The position numbers and the translations under genes are program-made. Below the pieces are notes generated by a model that saw only the letters and a list, made by a program, of their open reading frames with translations, was not told the DNA's origin and made no database searches. From Candidatus Izemoplasma sp. (lineage in GTDB: Bacteria; Bacillota_I; Bacilli_A; Izemoplasmatales; Izemoplasmataceae), in the NCBI GenBank assembly GCA_036172455.1, contig JAXKVY010000004.1:1-64000 (forward strand): a stretch of DNA of 64,000 nucleotides, read 5' to 3'. Positions 33,270 through 42,800 of this stretch are shown here, in pieces (the stretch's first letter is position 1; each line of letters starts with the position of its first letter).

Positions 33270-35756
33270 ATGCGCACATTATTTAAGGGATTCATTATCG
33301 TTTTATTGGCATTGATATTAGTGGGGTGTAGTGAAGACACGGCATCCAATGACAATATTAATACCCAGATTTATAGCATTTATGAAATAGCTCTAGAAGC
33401 AGACACTTCAGATATGACTTATGAAGAATGGCTTAAGACAGTTAAAGGACCTCAAGGGGAAGATGGGCGAGAGGTATCTTTACGTGTAGATGATGGAGCG
33501 ATTCAGTGGCGATATGTCGGCGATGATCGCTGGATAAATTTAGTCAAACTGACGACACTGACTGGAAGTGACGGAAAATCCGTAGTATTTCAAGTCGCAA
33601 ATGACCATATTCAATGGCAGTACGTTGGTGATGACACTTGGACAAATCTTATCGCCTTAGATACATTAACTGGTAATGATGGTAAGAATGTAGAATTACA
33701 TGTAACAGAGGGGTTTATTCAGTGGAAACATACAGGCGATGACGTTTGGATGAATTTAGTCGACCTCACGACATTGACCGGCGAAGATGGTCGTGAAGTA
33801 TCATTTCGGGTTGACGGGGGAATGATTCAATGGCAATACATTGGTAATAAAACCTGGAGAAATCTTATTGCTTTAGAAACATTAACTGGTAATGATGGTA
33901 AGAATGTAGAATTACAAGTAACAGAAGGATTTATTCAGTGGAAACATACTGGCGATGACGTTTGGATGAATTTAGTCGACCTCACGACATTGACAGGTAA
34001 AGATGGTCGCGAAGTGTCTTTTCGTGTTGATGAGGGAGCGATTCAATGGCAATATGTTGGTGATGACACCTGGACAAATCTCATAACCTTAGAAACATTA
34101 ACTGGTAATGATGGTAAGAATGTAGAATTACAAGTAACAGAAGGATTTATTCAGTGGAAACATACAGGTGATGATACCTGGATGAATTTAGTCGACCTCA
34201 AAACACTGACAGGTAAAGATGGTCGCGAAGTGTCTTTTCGTGTTGACGAGGGAGCGATTCAATGGCAATATGTTGGTGATGACACCTGGACAAATCTTAT
34301 TGCCTTAGATACATTGACAGGTGAAGATGCTAAAGACGTTACCTTTCAAGTAACTGATAATACCATTCAGTGGCAATACATTGGTGATAACACATGGACT
34401 GATTTAATTGACTTAAATAATGTTATTGATGTATCTGGGATTGAGTCAAGTATCACAGCCTTAGAAGATCGGGTTACGCAGTTAGAATCAGACTTAGAAA
34501 GTAGTGATTTGCAAGAACAATTATCTACCACTATAGATACAGTAACAAGTTCGGTTGTGGGTGTAAAAACCTATCAAAGTGATGAATATGTTGCGCTAGG
34601 TAGTGGTGTAATTTATAAGCAAATAGAAGATACATATTATGTCATAACCAACTATCATGTTGTTGAATCAGGTGATAATTTTAAAGTATACCTTCATGAT
34701 AATTCAGAAAAATCAGCAACATTAGTAGGCTATGATTATTACAGCGATTTAGCAGTACTAACCTTTACGACAACAAATACCTATACAACATCATCCTTAG
34801 GAGATAGCAACTTACTTATGCCTGGTGATTTTGTGTTTGCGATGGGATCACCGTTAGGATTGGCAAATTACAATTCAGTGACATTTGGAATTATTTCAGG
34901 AACCAATCGGTTACTTCCATCTTATTTAGACGATACCTATTATGGAGAATTATTCATTCAACACGATGCGGCGATTAATCCAGGAAATAGTGGTGGACCA
35001 CTATTTGACTTAGAGGGTAATGTGATAGGCATTAACAGCCGAAAATATGTTGGTGACTATGTGGATACGATGGGATATTCAATACCATCTAATGCCGTAA
35101 GTAATGTCATTAGCGTAATTGAAACGGGTGAATTTTATAAACATGCAGGGAATTGGTATGAAACCATGATTAGTGTCAACTATGTCAGAAATAATCCATC
35201 ACTTTACCCTGAAATCACGATTCCCGACACGGTTATTAATGGTGTTTATGTCGATACACCAGATCCTGATGGTATCTTTGGCCTTGCCGGTATGCAAGAT
35301 GGTGATATTATTTTAGCGATTAATGATACATTAGTAAACTTCTGGTATGAAGTTAAACACCAGATTTATTACCAAAATTTACCTACCGATAATATTACTT
35401 TTACCGTACATCGAAATGGTAGTGTTGTTGAATTAACATATAACCCAACGACTTACACCTATGGTTATTATTGGTATGAAGTTATTACATTTAGTAATAG
35501 GGATATGTATTATGGTGAGATGTATGATTACTACATGCATGGAGATGGTGCCTATTACTTTAGTGATGAAGACTATTATATTGGAGAGTTTTCGTTCGAC
35601 GAACCAAATGGATTTGGTACGTATTATTGGCCGAATGGGGATTACTTTGAGGCAGATTGGATAGATTGGGATAATACAACAAATGGTATATATTATTATG
35701 CCGATGGTACCACTGAAAATAAGAATCTTCAGAACGGGTATTGGGTGTATTATTAA
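33270..35756 (+). CDS. Repeat-rich surface lipoprotein with HtrA-like protease, PDZ and MORN repeats
   Basis: ATG 33270 after AGGAGG gives an 828-residue protein. Residues 1-20 are a lipoprotein signal peptide (lipobox LVGC, Cys20). After EEWLKTVKGPQGEDG come nine tandem 36-residue units (residues 66-389) of the form GxxVxxxVxxGxIQWxYxGDD, then TW-x-NL and LTG-x-D. A short coiled coil (about 390-425) leads to a trypsin-like protease domain with the full triad: His in VITNYHVVESG, Asp in YYSDLAVLTF and Ser in INPGNSGGPLF. A PDZ-like domain (GMQDGDIILAINDTLV) and C-terminal MORN repeats (MHGDGAYYF, YYIGEFSFDEPNGFGTYYW) complete it. It should act on the outer face of the membrane in protein quality control or surface processing. 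The combination is unusual. The repeat tract may change length by recombination. Confidence 0.88.
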   Translation: MRTLFKGFIIVLLALILVGCSEDTASNDNINTQIYSIYEIALEADTSDMTYEEWLKTVKGPQGEDGREVSLRVDDGAIQWRYVGDDRWINLVKLTTLTGSDGKSVVFQVANDHIQWQYVGDDTWTNLIALDTLTGNDGKNVELHVTEGFIQWKHTGDDVWMNLVDLTTLTGEDGREVSFRVDGGMIQWQYIGNKTWRNLIALETLTGNDGKNVELQVTEGFIQWKHTGDDVWMNLVDLTTLTGKDGREVSFRVDEGAIQWQYVGDDTWTNLITLETLTGNDGKNVELQVTEGFIQWKHTGDDTWMNLVDLKTLTGKDGREVSFRVDEGAIQWQYVGDDTWTNLIALDTLTGEDAKDVTFQVTDNTIQWQYIGDNTWTDLIDLNNVIDVSGIESSITALEDRVTQLESDLESSDLQEQLSTTIDTVTSSVVGVKTYQSDEYVALGSGVIYKQIEDTYYVITNYHVVESGDNFKVYLHDNSEKSATLVGYDYYSDLAVLTFTTTNTYTTSSLGDSNLLMPGDFVFAMGSPLGLANYNSVTFGIISGTNRLLPSYLDDTYYGELFIQHDAAINPGNSGGPLFDLEGNVIGINSRKYVGDYVDTMGYSIPSNAVSNVISVIETGEFYKHAGNWYETMISVNYVRNNPSLYPEITIPDTVINGVYVDTPDPDGIFGLAGMQDGDIILAINDTLVNFWYEVKHQIYYQNLPTDNITFTVHRNGSVVELTYNPTTYTYGYYWYEVITFSNRDMYYGEMYDYYMHGDGAYYFSDEDYYIGEFSFDEPNGFGTYYWPNGDYFEADWIDWDNTTNGIYYYADGTTENKNLQNGYWVYY
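33465..34436 (+). repeat. Tandem repeat: nine 108-bp (36-aa) units
   Basis: The units lie in frame within the lipoprotein gene. Units 3 to 8 form a higher-order repeat of about 216 bp (two types alternate: GKNVELQVTEGFIQWKHTGD and GREVSFRVDEGAIQWQYVGD), nearly identical in DNA between copies 5-6 and 7-8. Units 1, 2 and 9 are more diverged, as expected for the edges of an expanding array. Confidence 0.9.
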
Positions 35757-35828
35757 TTAGAAGTTTATAAAATATATTTCGTTTTACTCTATAATTGAGG
35801 CATTTCAAGTGATAAAAAAAGGAAACGT

Positions 35829-35860
35829 TTAAGGCGATTCATGTCAAATGAATCGCCTTA
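35829..35860 (+). terminator. Hairpin after the HtrA-like gene
   Basis: AAGGCGATTCAT and ATGAATCGCCTTA form a 12-bp stem with a 5-nt loop about 70 bases after the stop at 35756. Only a short T-run follows. Confidence 0.6.
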
Positions 35861-35891
35861 TGGTTAAGTTGTATATATAAGTGGAACTATA

Positions 35892-36098
35892 TTATGGTGC
35901 TTCATGTGCTCTGATGATAATAAATTCTATTTTCTCAATATCATTGCTTGTTTCTAACTTGTGAAGTTGCTATTCATAATCTCTAATGTATTTCTTTACC
36001 GTGTGTCCAATTATACGAATTTGTCTTGCAATCTCACTTTTGTTGTTTCCTTCTAAATACATTCTTATTATATTGTGCTTTTCAATCAAAGTAATCAC
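35892..36098 (-). pseudogene. IS21-family istA remnant (N-terminal HTH only)
   Basis: On the minus strand a frame from GTG 36098 reads VITLIEKHNIIRMYLEGNNK then SEIARQIRIIGHTVKKYIRD. This is the N-terminal helix-turn-helix of IS21-type IstA transposases (EGxSxSEIARxLGIxRxTVRKY). It hits a TAG at 35972-35970, continues in frame as QLHKLETSNDIEKIEF and ends at 35892. The remaining 300 or more residues are missing. Confidence 0.65.
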
Positions 36099-36158
36099 CT
36101 TCTCTTTCTTCCATATCTCTTTTTATTTGATATGGATATTGTATTATGTAGGTGATGA

Positions 36159-36201
36159 CTTTTCAATTGCTATAGTGCCTAATTTTAAATTACCATAAAC
36201 A
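36159..36201. repeat. 43-bp direct repeat, left copy
   Basis: The sequence from CTTTTCAATTGC to TACCATAAACA recurs at 37365-37407 with a single mismatch (A/G at the seventh base). The copies flank the IS256-type remnant. On the minus strand this copy starts TGTTTATGG and leads into the istA remnant, so it may be an IS21-type left end. Confidence 0.85.
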
Positions 36202-37365
36202 TTCACCTTGAAAATGCTATTAATGAACTTCTAAGAACAGAATTAAGTGGCTTTTTATAGGATGGTAAGTATGATCGCACTGGATTTAACACAGGCAATA
36301 GTCGTAATCGAACCTATGAACATACCATTAAGAGTGAGCTTGGGGAGTTGACACTTAACATTCCTTGTGATCGTAACAGTGAGTTCAAGAACCAAACGTT
36401 AGAGCCATATCAACGCCATGACGACACCTTAGAATCTACAGTCATTCATTTATACCGTAAAGGCATGACCACAAGTGATATCGGCGATTTAATTAAAATG
36501 TACGGTCATCACTATTCAAGAAAAACTGTATCAAACTTAATACAAGTAATGGAATTCCATGTGAAAGCCTATCATGAAAGACCGCTAAATAAGCGTTACA
36601 CAGTCGTTTACCTAGATGCGACCGATTTACCCATTCGTAGGGATACCGTAGAGCGTGATCCGATCTATCTCGTAGTAGGTATTACAATAGAAGGCTATAA
36701 AGAACTCTTAGCCTACAATATTCACCTGACTGAATCTGCGTATAACTGGAAAAACATTACTTGAAGATCTTAAGTCACGTGGCGTCACAGATGGGCTTAA
36801 AAAAATTAAGACAACAATTGAAATAGTTTATCCAAAAGCTGCGTATCAATCGTGTTGGGTACATATCGCACGTAATATGAGCCATAAAGTACGTACAAAA
36901 GATCGAATGGTTGTCTTAGATGACTTAAAACGCGTGTATCGTTCAAAGATTAAGGCAGACGTGAAACAAGCACTTGAGGAGTTTTCCAGTAATAGGAAGA
37001 AAACTTATCCTACAATGGGTAGACATATACGATCAAAGGAGAGTCTTTTCTCGTTTAATCACTTTCCAGAAGTAATCAGACCAAGTCTTTATACAGCAAA
37101 TCTCATTGAAGCATTTAATAAACAACTTAAGCGATTTACTAAGCGTAAAGAGCAATTCCCAAATGTCAACTCACTTGAACGCTTCTTAGTGACCTATGCG
37201 ATGGATTACAATGAACGATTTAAGAACCGAATCCATAAAGGATTCAATAAAGCTCAATACGAAATTGAACAACTCTTTAATGAGATGCATCATAGCTAAT
37301 AATAAGTAGATCTCTTGACTTACATATTGAGTTGATTCTATTTACACAAAATTCTTGACACTACC
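36202..37365 (+). mobile_element. Degenerate IS256-family element
   Basis: The transposase is recognisable in two frames. The first part has TGNSRNRTYEHTIKSELGEL, NIPCDRNSEFKNQTLEPYQR and VVYLDATDLPIRRDTVERDP; the second has YPKAAYQSCWVHIARNMSHK and FPEVIRPSLYTANLIEAFNK. Defects are a missing N-terminus, an in-frame TAG upstream of DGKYDRTGF, a one-base gain in the A-run at 36750-36754 and a small deletion before TDGLKKI. The right terminal repeat TTTACACAAAATTCTTGACA (from 37341) is IS256-like; the left end is absent. The element is dead. Confidence 0.85.
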
Positions 37366-37407
37366 TTTTCAGTTGCTATAGTGCCTAATTTTAAATTACC
37401 ATAAACA
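37365..37407. repeat. 43-bp direct repeat, right copy
   Basis: It matches 36159-36201 in 42 of 43 bases and follows directly on the right end of the IS256-type remnant. It is far longer than the 8-9 bp target duplication of IS256 elements. Confidence 0.85.
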
Positions 37408-37598
37408 CATATGGTGAATCATCGATGGAGATAATGTTAAATCTTTTTAACTTGCTTTATTCATACAGTTTTTTACCAAGCTAACGTGACTCATTTTAAT
37501 TCATTCATCGGTTGACGCTGACAAATGGGTCGTATATGGCCTTTTATTAACTTGATAAATATGTCATAATTGGGAATGATGATGAGAGGGTGTTATAA

Positions 37599-38404
37599 AT
37601 GGAAAGTTCAATTGATATTATTGTAGCCTTTATTGCAGGTGTTTTTACTGTAGTTGTAGCAACAAGTAATAATAATAGCAAATATATTACTGGAGAAAGA
37701 ACTGGGTGGAGAAAATATGTGCGAGAATGGATTTCTGATATAGCAAGATTAAGTGAAACAATACCTGATATATCGAATTTTGATTATTGCTGTTCATTAA
37801 GCAAAAATATAAGAGTATTGTTGGAGGAGAAAAAATACGGATTAACATCAAAGTTAAATCCGATAAGAGATAAAGAGTTAATAAATAGTATAAAGGCAAT
37901 TACATATAGTGATTTATATACATTTCGTTCTATAGGTCAAGGGAAGATTAGTGATATAATTGATAACCTTGAGAAATTACTAAAACATGATTGGGAGAGA
38001 GTCAAAAAAAATAAAAGTTTTCTGGGAAAGTATTATCTAACTAATATAGTAATTTTAACTACCGTATTTTGTTTTCTGATGAAAACGTATAAATATTTTT
38101 CTCCAACTAAGATAATTTTTGATTCAAATATGATTATCAGTTTGGCATTAATTATTCTAGGGAAATTCATTGTTATAGAAATAGAAAAAATTGTTATAAT
38201 AAGAATTAAAGCAACTTTTAATCTTTTTAGTAGTTTTAACCTCGCCTTAGACTTCCATCATTAATCGAAGTTACTACATTAGTTATTGTTATAACCTTAA
38301 ACTTATTAACGTTCAAATTTGAGATATATCTAATCTGGTTAATAATAACATTCTCTTTACTTTGTGTTGGATTGTTCTTGAAATTTAAGGAAGAACTAAA
38401 ATGA
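37599..38404 (+). pseudogene. Membrane protein upstream of AbiH, C-terminus frameshifted
   Basis: The intact frame gives 221 residues (stop at 38264): an N-terminal membrane helix (IIVAFIAGVFTVVVATS), a motif ITGERTGWRKYVREWISDIA, a helical cytoplasmic middle and two more membrane helices (YYLTNIVILTTVFCFLMKTY, MIISLALIILGKFIVIEIE). From 38238 the next frame is open and hydrophobic (LVIVITLNLLTFKFEIYLIW, LIITFSLLCVGLFLKFKEEL) and ends in a TGA that overlaps the AbiH start as ATGA. The original product was therefore probably about 267 residues, with a one-base change near 38238-38262. The ATGA coupling suggests joint function with AbiH. I do not know the family. The break could be genuine or a sequence error. 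Confidence 0.65.
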
Positions 38405-39483
38405 TAGTGGTTTTAGGGAACGGCTTTGATTTACAATGTGGGTTGAAAACTACATATAAAGATTTTTTTGAAAATAGATATAAAGATATGGCATTTAAAA
38501 AATTAAATAAAATACTGGAAAATAATGAATTATTTAATTTGAGAAAATACTTTGATGAGTATGATAAGAGTATATTTAGTGTAATAACATTCTGGGATCT
38601 AGTTTTTATGTACGAAAATATTTTGAAAAGAAATGATGGATGGAGTTATATTGAAGAGATTATCTCTAAATATCTAAGTGAGAATTTAGTGACTATTAAT
38701 AGTATTAGAAATTATAAAGAATCGAACAAACTTAATTATTTAATAAGTTTATTAGGATATTTGTTTGAAAGTAAGGAAATGTCGTTTACACCTCTAGCAT
38801 TTAATCAATGGCTTTTAAAGCAACTAAACTTACTAGAAGCTGATTTCGCTACTTACGTTAGAAAAGAAGTTGAATCTAATGAGATGTATCCTATAAAAGC
38901 GGATGGTCTTTTCACAAGACTAATTAGCAATTATCAAGATTCCAGAACAGCAAATACAATAATTAATTTTAACTATACAAAACCCACTTTTTTGATAAAT
39001 TTAAGAAATCTTGGTAAATCTAAACTGTCTAACATTACAAATGTGCATGGGACCATAGACGATAAAGTTATCTTTGGAATAGATGAAAAAGATATTTCAA
39101 AAACAGGCCAATACATTAAACCAAGTGAGTCCAAATACCTCTTTACTAAAACTGCTAGAAAGTTTAATAATTTTGAAAGAGAAAGCAAGTTCAGATTACC
39201 CTCAAAAATTAAGACCATTGTTGTTTATGGGCACTCCTTAAACGAGCAAGATTATTCATATTTCCAGAGTATTTTTGACACATATGATATTTATACGAGT
39301 AAGATCAAGTTGGTTTTTGCTTATTCTAATTATGATAAAAAGAAAAAAATAAAAACAAAGTTAATAGAGAGAACAATAAAACTTTTAAAAGAATATGGTA
39401 AGACTATGGCCAATCCTGATCATGGTAATAATTTATTGCATAAGCTATTGTTGGAGAATAGGTTAATTGTTAAAGAGGTTTAA
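38401..39483 (+). CDS. abiH: AbiH-family abortive infection protein
   Basis: The 360-residue protein has the AbiH signature: IVVLGNGFDLQCGLKTTYKD at the start, ANTIINFNYTKPTFL, NVHGTIDDKVIFGID and VVYGHSLNEQDYSYFQSIFD near residue 280. These blocks resemble the nucleotide-binding pockets of SIR2-like proteins (NFNYT, HG, GHSLN-x2-D). AbiH was first described as a phage-resistance protein of Lactococcus; its mechanism is not settled. Here it is coupled to a membrane protein gene by an ATGA overlap and lies beside IS remnants, which fits a mobile defence locus. No terminator is clear after it. Confidence 0.85.
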   Translation: MIVVLGNGFDLQCGLKTTYKDFFENRYKDMAFKKLNKILENNELFNLRKYFDEYDKSIFSVITFWDLVFMYENILKRNDGWSYIEEIISKYLSENLVTINSIRNYKESNKLNYLISLLGYLFESKEMSFTPLAFNQWLLKQLNLLEADFATYVRKEVESNEMYPIKADGLFTRLISNYQDSRTANTIINFNYTKPTFLINLRNLGKSKLSNITNVHGTIDDKVIFGIDEKDISKTGQYIKPSESKYLFTKTARKFNNFERESKFRLPSKIKTIVVYGHSLNEQDYSYFQSIFDTYDIYTSKIKLVFAYSNYDKKKKIKTKLIERTIKLLKEYGKTMANPDHGNNLLHKLLLENRLIVKEV

Positions 39484-39570
39484 ATTTCTTGATTATGATA
39501 CACTCTTTACTAGTTTTTTTTACCAAATAATTGTATAATGTTACTAACATATTCTCTGAGGAGGAATACT

Positions 39571-40659
39571 ATGAATGTTGCATTATTAGGTTTAGGTGTT
39601 GTTGGTAAAGGTGTCTATGATATCTTAACGGAGTTACATCCAGATATTAACATATCCTATGTGTTAGATAGAAATGAAGACTTGATAAAAGATCTTGATA
39701 CAAAACGAGCTAAAAACATCGATGAAATTGTAAATGATAGAGATGTTGATGTCGTGATAGAGTTAATTGGGGGTAAAACGTCAGCCTATGACTTTATTAA
39801 ACAATCTTTACAAAAAGGCAAACATGTCGTCACAGCTAACAAAGCTGTCATCAGTGATTACTTTGATGAGTTACATCAAATTGCTAAACGCCAACAAGTA
39901 TCCTTGCGATATGAAGCCAGTGTTGGTGGTGGGATTATTATTTTAAACCCATTAAGTCAATTACGTAATGTCAATCCTGTCACAGAAATCTCTGGTATTA
40001 TTAATGGATCAACAAACTTTATTCTTTCAAAAATCTTTTTAGAAGATTATACTTATGAAGATGCCTACGCAGAAGCGTTATCACTAGGCTATATTGAAAC
40101 AGGCTCTACAGATGACATGGATGGGCTTGATTTAATGCGTAAAATCAATATCTTATCAATGATGTCATATGGTCAGTTAATCGATGAAAAAGATATTAAC
40201 TTAGTGCCTTTATCAATGATCTCTAAAAAGATGATTGATTATGTCAAAGAACAAGGAAAAACCATAAAGTATACTGCCTTTTCATCATTGAAAGATGGGG
40301 ATATCACAATATCACTTGAACCAGTCATTATGGAACTAACTGATCCATTAGGGATGATTAACTATGAAGAGAATGCCATTACCATTAAAGGCAAACATCA
40401 TAAGTTCCAAACTTTTATAGGCCTTGGCGCAGGACGGTACCCAACAGGGAGTGCTGTTGTCTATGATTTACTGCAGCTACAGAATCATATACCATTTAAT
40501 GTGAGCGCAACGGATTTAGGATATACAATTAATCAAAAACCGGTTCAAACACAATATCTCATTGAGACTAAAGATGGTTTTCATATAAAAGAAAAGACCA
40601 CCTTAAAAGCATTATTAGAAGATGATACAATTATATCCTTTGCGGGTCTTGAATGGTAA
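39571..40659 (+). CDS. hom: Homoserine dehydrogenase
   Basis: ATG 39571 follows GAGGAGG; an upstream in-frame start at 39538 overlaps the probable promoter. The 362-residue protein has MNVALLGLGVVGKGVYDIL (NAD(P) binding), GKHVVTANKAVISDYFDELH, YEASVGGGIIILNPLSQLRN and SGIINGSTNFILSKI with the substrate-binding region. It reduces aspartate semialdehyde to homoserine for Thr/Met synthesis. There is no C-terminal ACT domain, so it is a short, probably feedback-insensitive form. No other threonine or methionine genes are nearby. Confidence 0.9.
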   Translation: MNVALLGLGVVGKGVYDILTELHPDINISYVLDRNEDLIKDLDTKRAKNIDEIVNDRDVDVVIELIGGKTSAYDFIKQSLQKGKHVVTANKAVISDYFDELHQIAKRQQVSLRYEASVGGGIIILNPLSQLRNVNPVTEISGIINGSTNFILSKIFLEDYTYEDAYAEALSLGYIETGSTDDMDGLDLMRKINILSMMSYGQLIDEKDINLVPLSMISKKMIDYVKEQGKTIKYTAFSSLKDGDITISLEPVIMELTDPLGMINYEENAITIKGKHHKFQTFIGLGAGRYPTGSAVVYDLLQLQNHIPFNVSATDLGYTINQKPVQTQYLIETKDGFHIKEKTTLKALLEDDTIISFAGLEW

Positions 40660-40801
40660 TACACAGTTTGTTTTTCCCTCTTTTGGAGGGTAAAATTATT
40701 AAGAAACCTCTCATAAAAACCTTTCTGTGAAAAACATGATTTTCATGATATAATACATCATAAGAAGTTATGGAGATAAGCTTAATACATAGAATATATA
40801 T

Positions 40802-40836
40802 AAGCGATTCCTGTAGCGGAATCGCTTCTTTTTATT
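40802..40836 (+). terminator. Intrinsic terminator inside the leader of the next lipoprotein gene
   Basis: AAGCGATTCC-TGTAGC-GGAATCGCTT is a perfect 10-bp stem, followed by CTTTTTATT. It lies downstream of the TATAAT at 40749-40754 and about 45 bases before the start codon at 40881, as in the leader at 33213. Confidence 0.8.
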
Positions 40837-40880
40837 GTGGTGAGTGCACCACGTATATATTAAATTTTGGGAGGATATAT

Positions 40881-42721
40881 ATGAAAAAAATATTTGTGCT
40901 CATGATAACGATGTTAATGGGATTAATCCTTGTGGGTGTGCTAGGTTGTTCCCTATATCGTCTGAGGACATCTTAGATGAACTACAGTCAATGAATACTG
41001 TCTTGGTGGAAATATCCATCAATGATAAAACCGAGGACTATCTTATTCAATGTGATGATTTTTGTATATGGGGGACATTAGAAGAAGACCATATAACAAA
41101 AATCAATACACCGTTTGATACCTATGTGTATGATGACCCCTCTTCTACTTGGGAAAAATCTGATAGTAGACATACCTATTACGGTTACTTACACTATCCA
41201 TTTGACGCATTTACCTATGATGAAGAGACTAAAACCTATCATGCAGAAGATGTCAATATGGGCAGTCAGTTTACTGAAGTCACGTTATCACTCAATGAGG
41301 ATCATGAGATTATTGATCAAAGAGTTAAAGACACCGGGTTAGCATTAACCCTTACGTATAAGGACTTAGATGCTGAGTTTGATGTTGATTTAAGTGGCGT
41401 GTGCCCAGATACATATCAAGATGGCATGTGTTATACAGATTATGAGACCTTTTTTGATTTTACCCCTGACTATACAAAAACGTTAACTGATTTAGATGAA
41501 GTTATAAATGATCTAAACGTAATTATGAGCTATTACGACACAACCCAATTTAGAACACTTAGTGAAGAATTTGTTGAGACTTATCAAAATCGGTTATATC
41601 CTGAAGATGTCTATCAAGAAGCAACATTTGATAAAACCTATAGTATTGAAAGCAGCTTATATAATGATATTTTTTCAGTTCTTTCATTAATTAATACAGA
41701 TAACATCGTACTCGGCCATAGTGGTCGTGTCATACAGGAATATGAACAAATTACGTGTTGTGAACAATACGGTGAGACAAAAGAAATGACACCATTTAAT
41801 GGTGACATCACTGTCTTTATCAATGAAAATACCTTATATGTTGATTATCAGCTATATGATGAAGATGAACTGTCTAAACGTGAAGTGTATCTGATGACCT
41901 ATGATGATAACACACTCACTTCTTTTCAATCATATCAGTTTGATAATGCACTTGATGATGTCATTTTAAGTAACCGTCTGAGTGTTATTGATTATCACCG
42001 GGGTGAAGAAGGAAGTATATTTACAACGTATAATTATTTGCGAGATACAGCCAGTATTAATTATACATCAATTGAAGAAAATGGCTCTTATACAACGTAT
42101 CATTATAGTCAACGTACCGATAATAATAAACGGTATATCCGTGTTGATCAAAGTGATGAATATTTTTATTTAGATTTTACTGATAATCGGTTTGATAATG
42201 ATATTTTATTAACCTATAAAGATGGTGTGTTTGTTGTCTCAAGACGTCGTATTTATGATAGAGTAACGAATGAATATTTAGCCGGCAATAACAATAACAT
42301 TGCCTATAATTTATTATACCTTGATGGGTGGGACTATGTCTCTTATGGAGATCTTTATAAAAATGATGCGAATCTCACATTCTCAAACCCAATCGGGATA
42401 TCTGTTGCCATCAGATCACCTTATTATAGTCAATATTTTACCAAAGATATGAATGGAGAAATCAGTCGTGCTACTTATGAAACGCCTTTATCAGGCGTGA
42501 CCTTTGATGAGGTCAGTTATAGTGATTTTCAAAGTGTGTGGCAGAGCGTCGAAACTCTGTCAGAGAATTTTACGGTGAATGGCGACATCGTTGTTATGGG
42601 AGACATGACTTATGATTTCAGTGAATACGGTAGTGTCATCTTAGAAGCCACTTATGATGGAGAAATCAGTCGCTTCTTCGATCAAGTATTTAGTCAATGT
42701 GATGACTGTATTGTTGACTAA
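40881..42721 (+). pseudogene. Large lipoprotein gene, frameshifted just after the lipobox
   Basis: ATG 40881 after GGGAGGATAT opens a perfect lipoprotein signal peptide, MKKIFVLMITMLMGLILVGV then LGC. That frame stops at 40974-40976. The remaining 580 or so residues (from about PISSEDILDEL, 40952) lie in the -1 frame and run to 42721. A single-base loss near TTCCC (40949-40953) explains both frames. The body is acidic, Tyr/Asp-rich and beta-rich with paired cysteines (ICCEQ-like, DCIVD end); I do not recognise a family. It is expected on the cell surface if the frame is restored. The frame could be closed by a sequence error or reversible slippage. Confidence 0.7.
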
Positions 42722-42758
42722 TGAGAAGCAAAAATAAAATAGAATAGAAACGTATAAA

Positions 42759-42800
42759 AATGACAGATTAGATTGTCGAATCTAATCTGTCATTGTCTTA
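42759..42800 (-). terminator. Terminator between convergent genes
   Basis: AATGACAGATTAGATT and AATCTAATCTGTCATT form a perfect 16-bp stem with a GTCG loop. A T-run follows on the minus strand (TTTTTATACG), so it mainly serves the GDPD gene; on the plus strand it can also end the lipoprotein transcript. Confidence 0.85.

Noticed and set aside
33465-34436. Regular repeats as a CRISPR array
   Set aside because: The units are contiguous, in frame and 108 bp long, without unique spacers. They encode a protein stalk.
40671-40696. CCCTC-TTTT-GAGGG hairpin as terminator of hom
   Set aside because: The stem is short and no T-run follows on the plus strand, so it was not called.
40947-40960. Programmed -1 frameshift in the lipoprotein gene
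   Set aside because: There is no X-XXY-YYZ slippery heptamer or clear downstream pseudoknot. A simple base loss is more likely.
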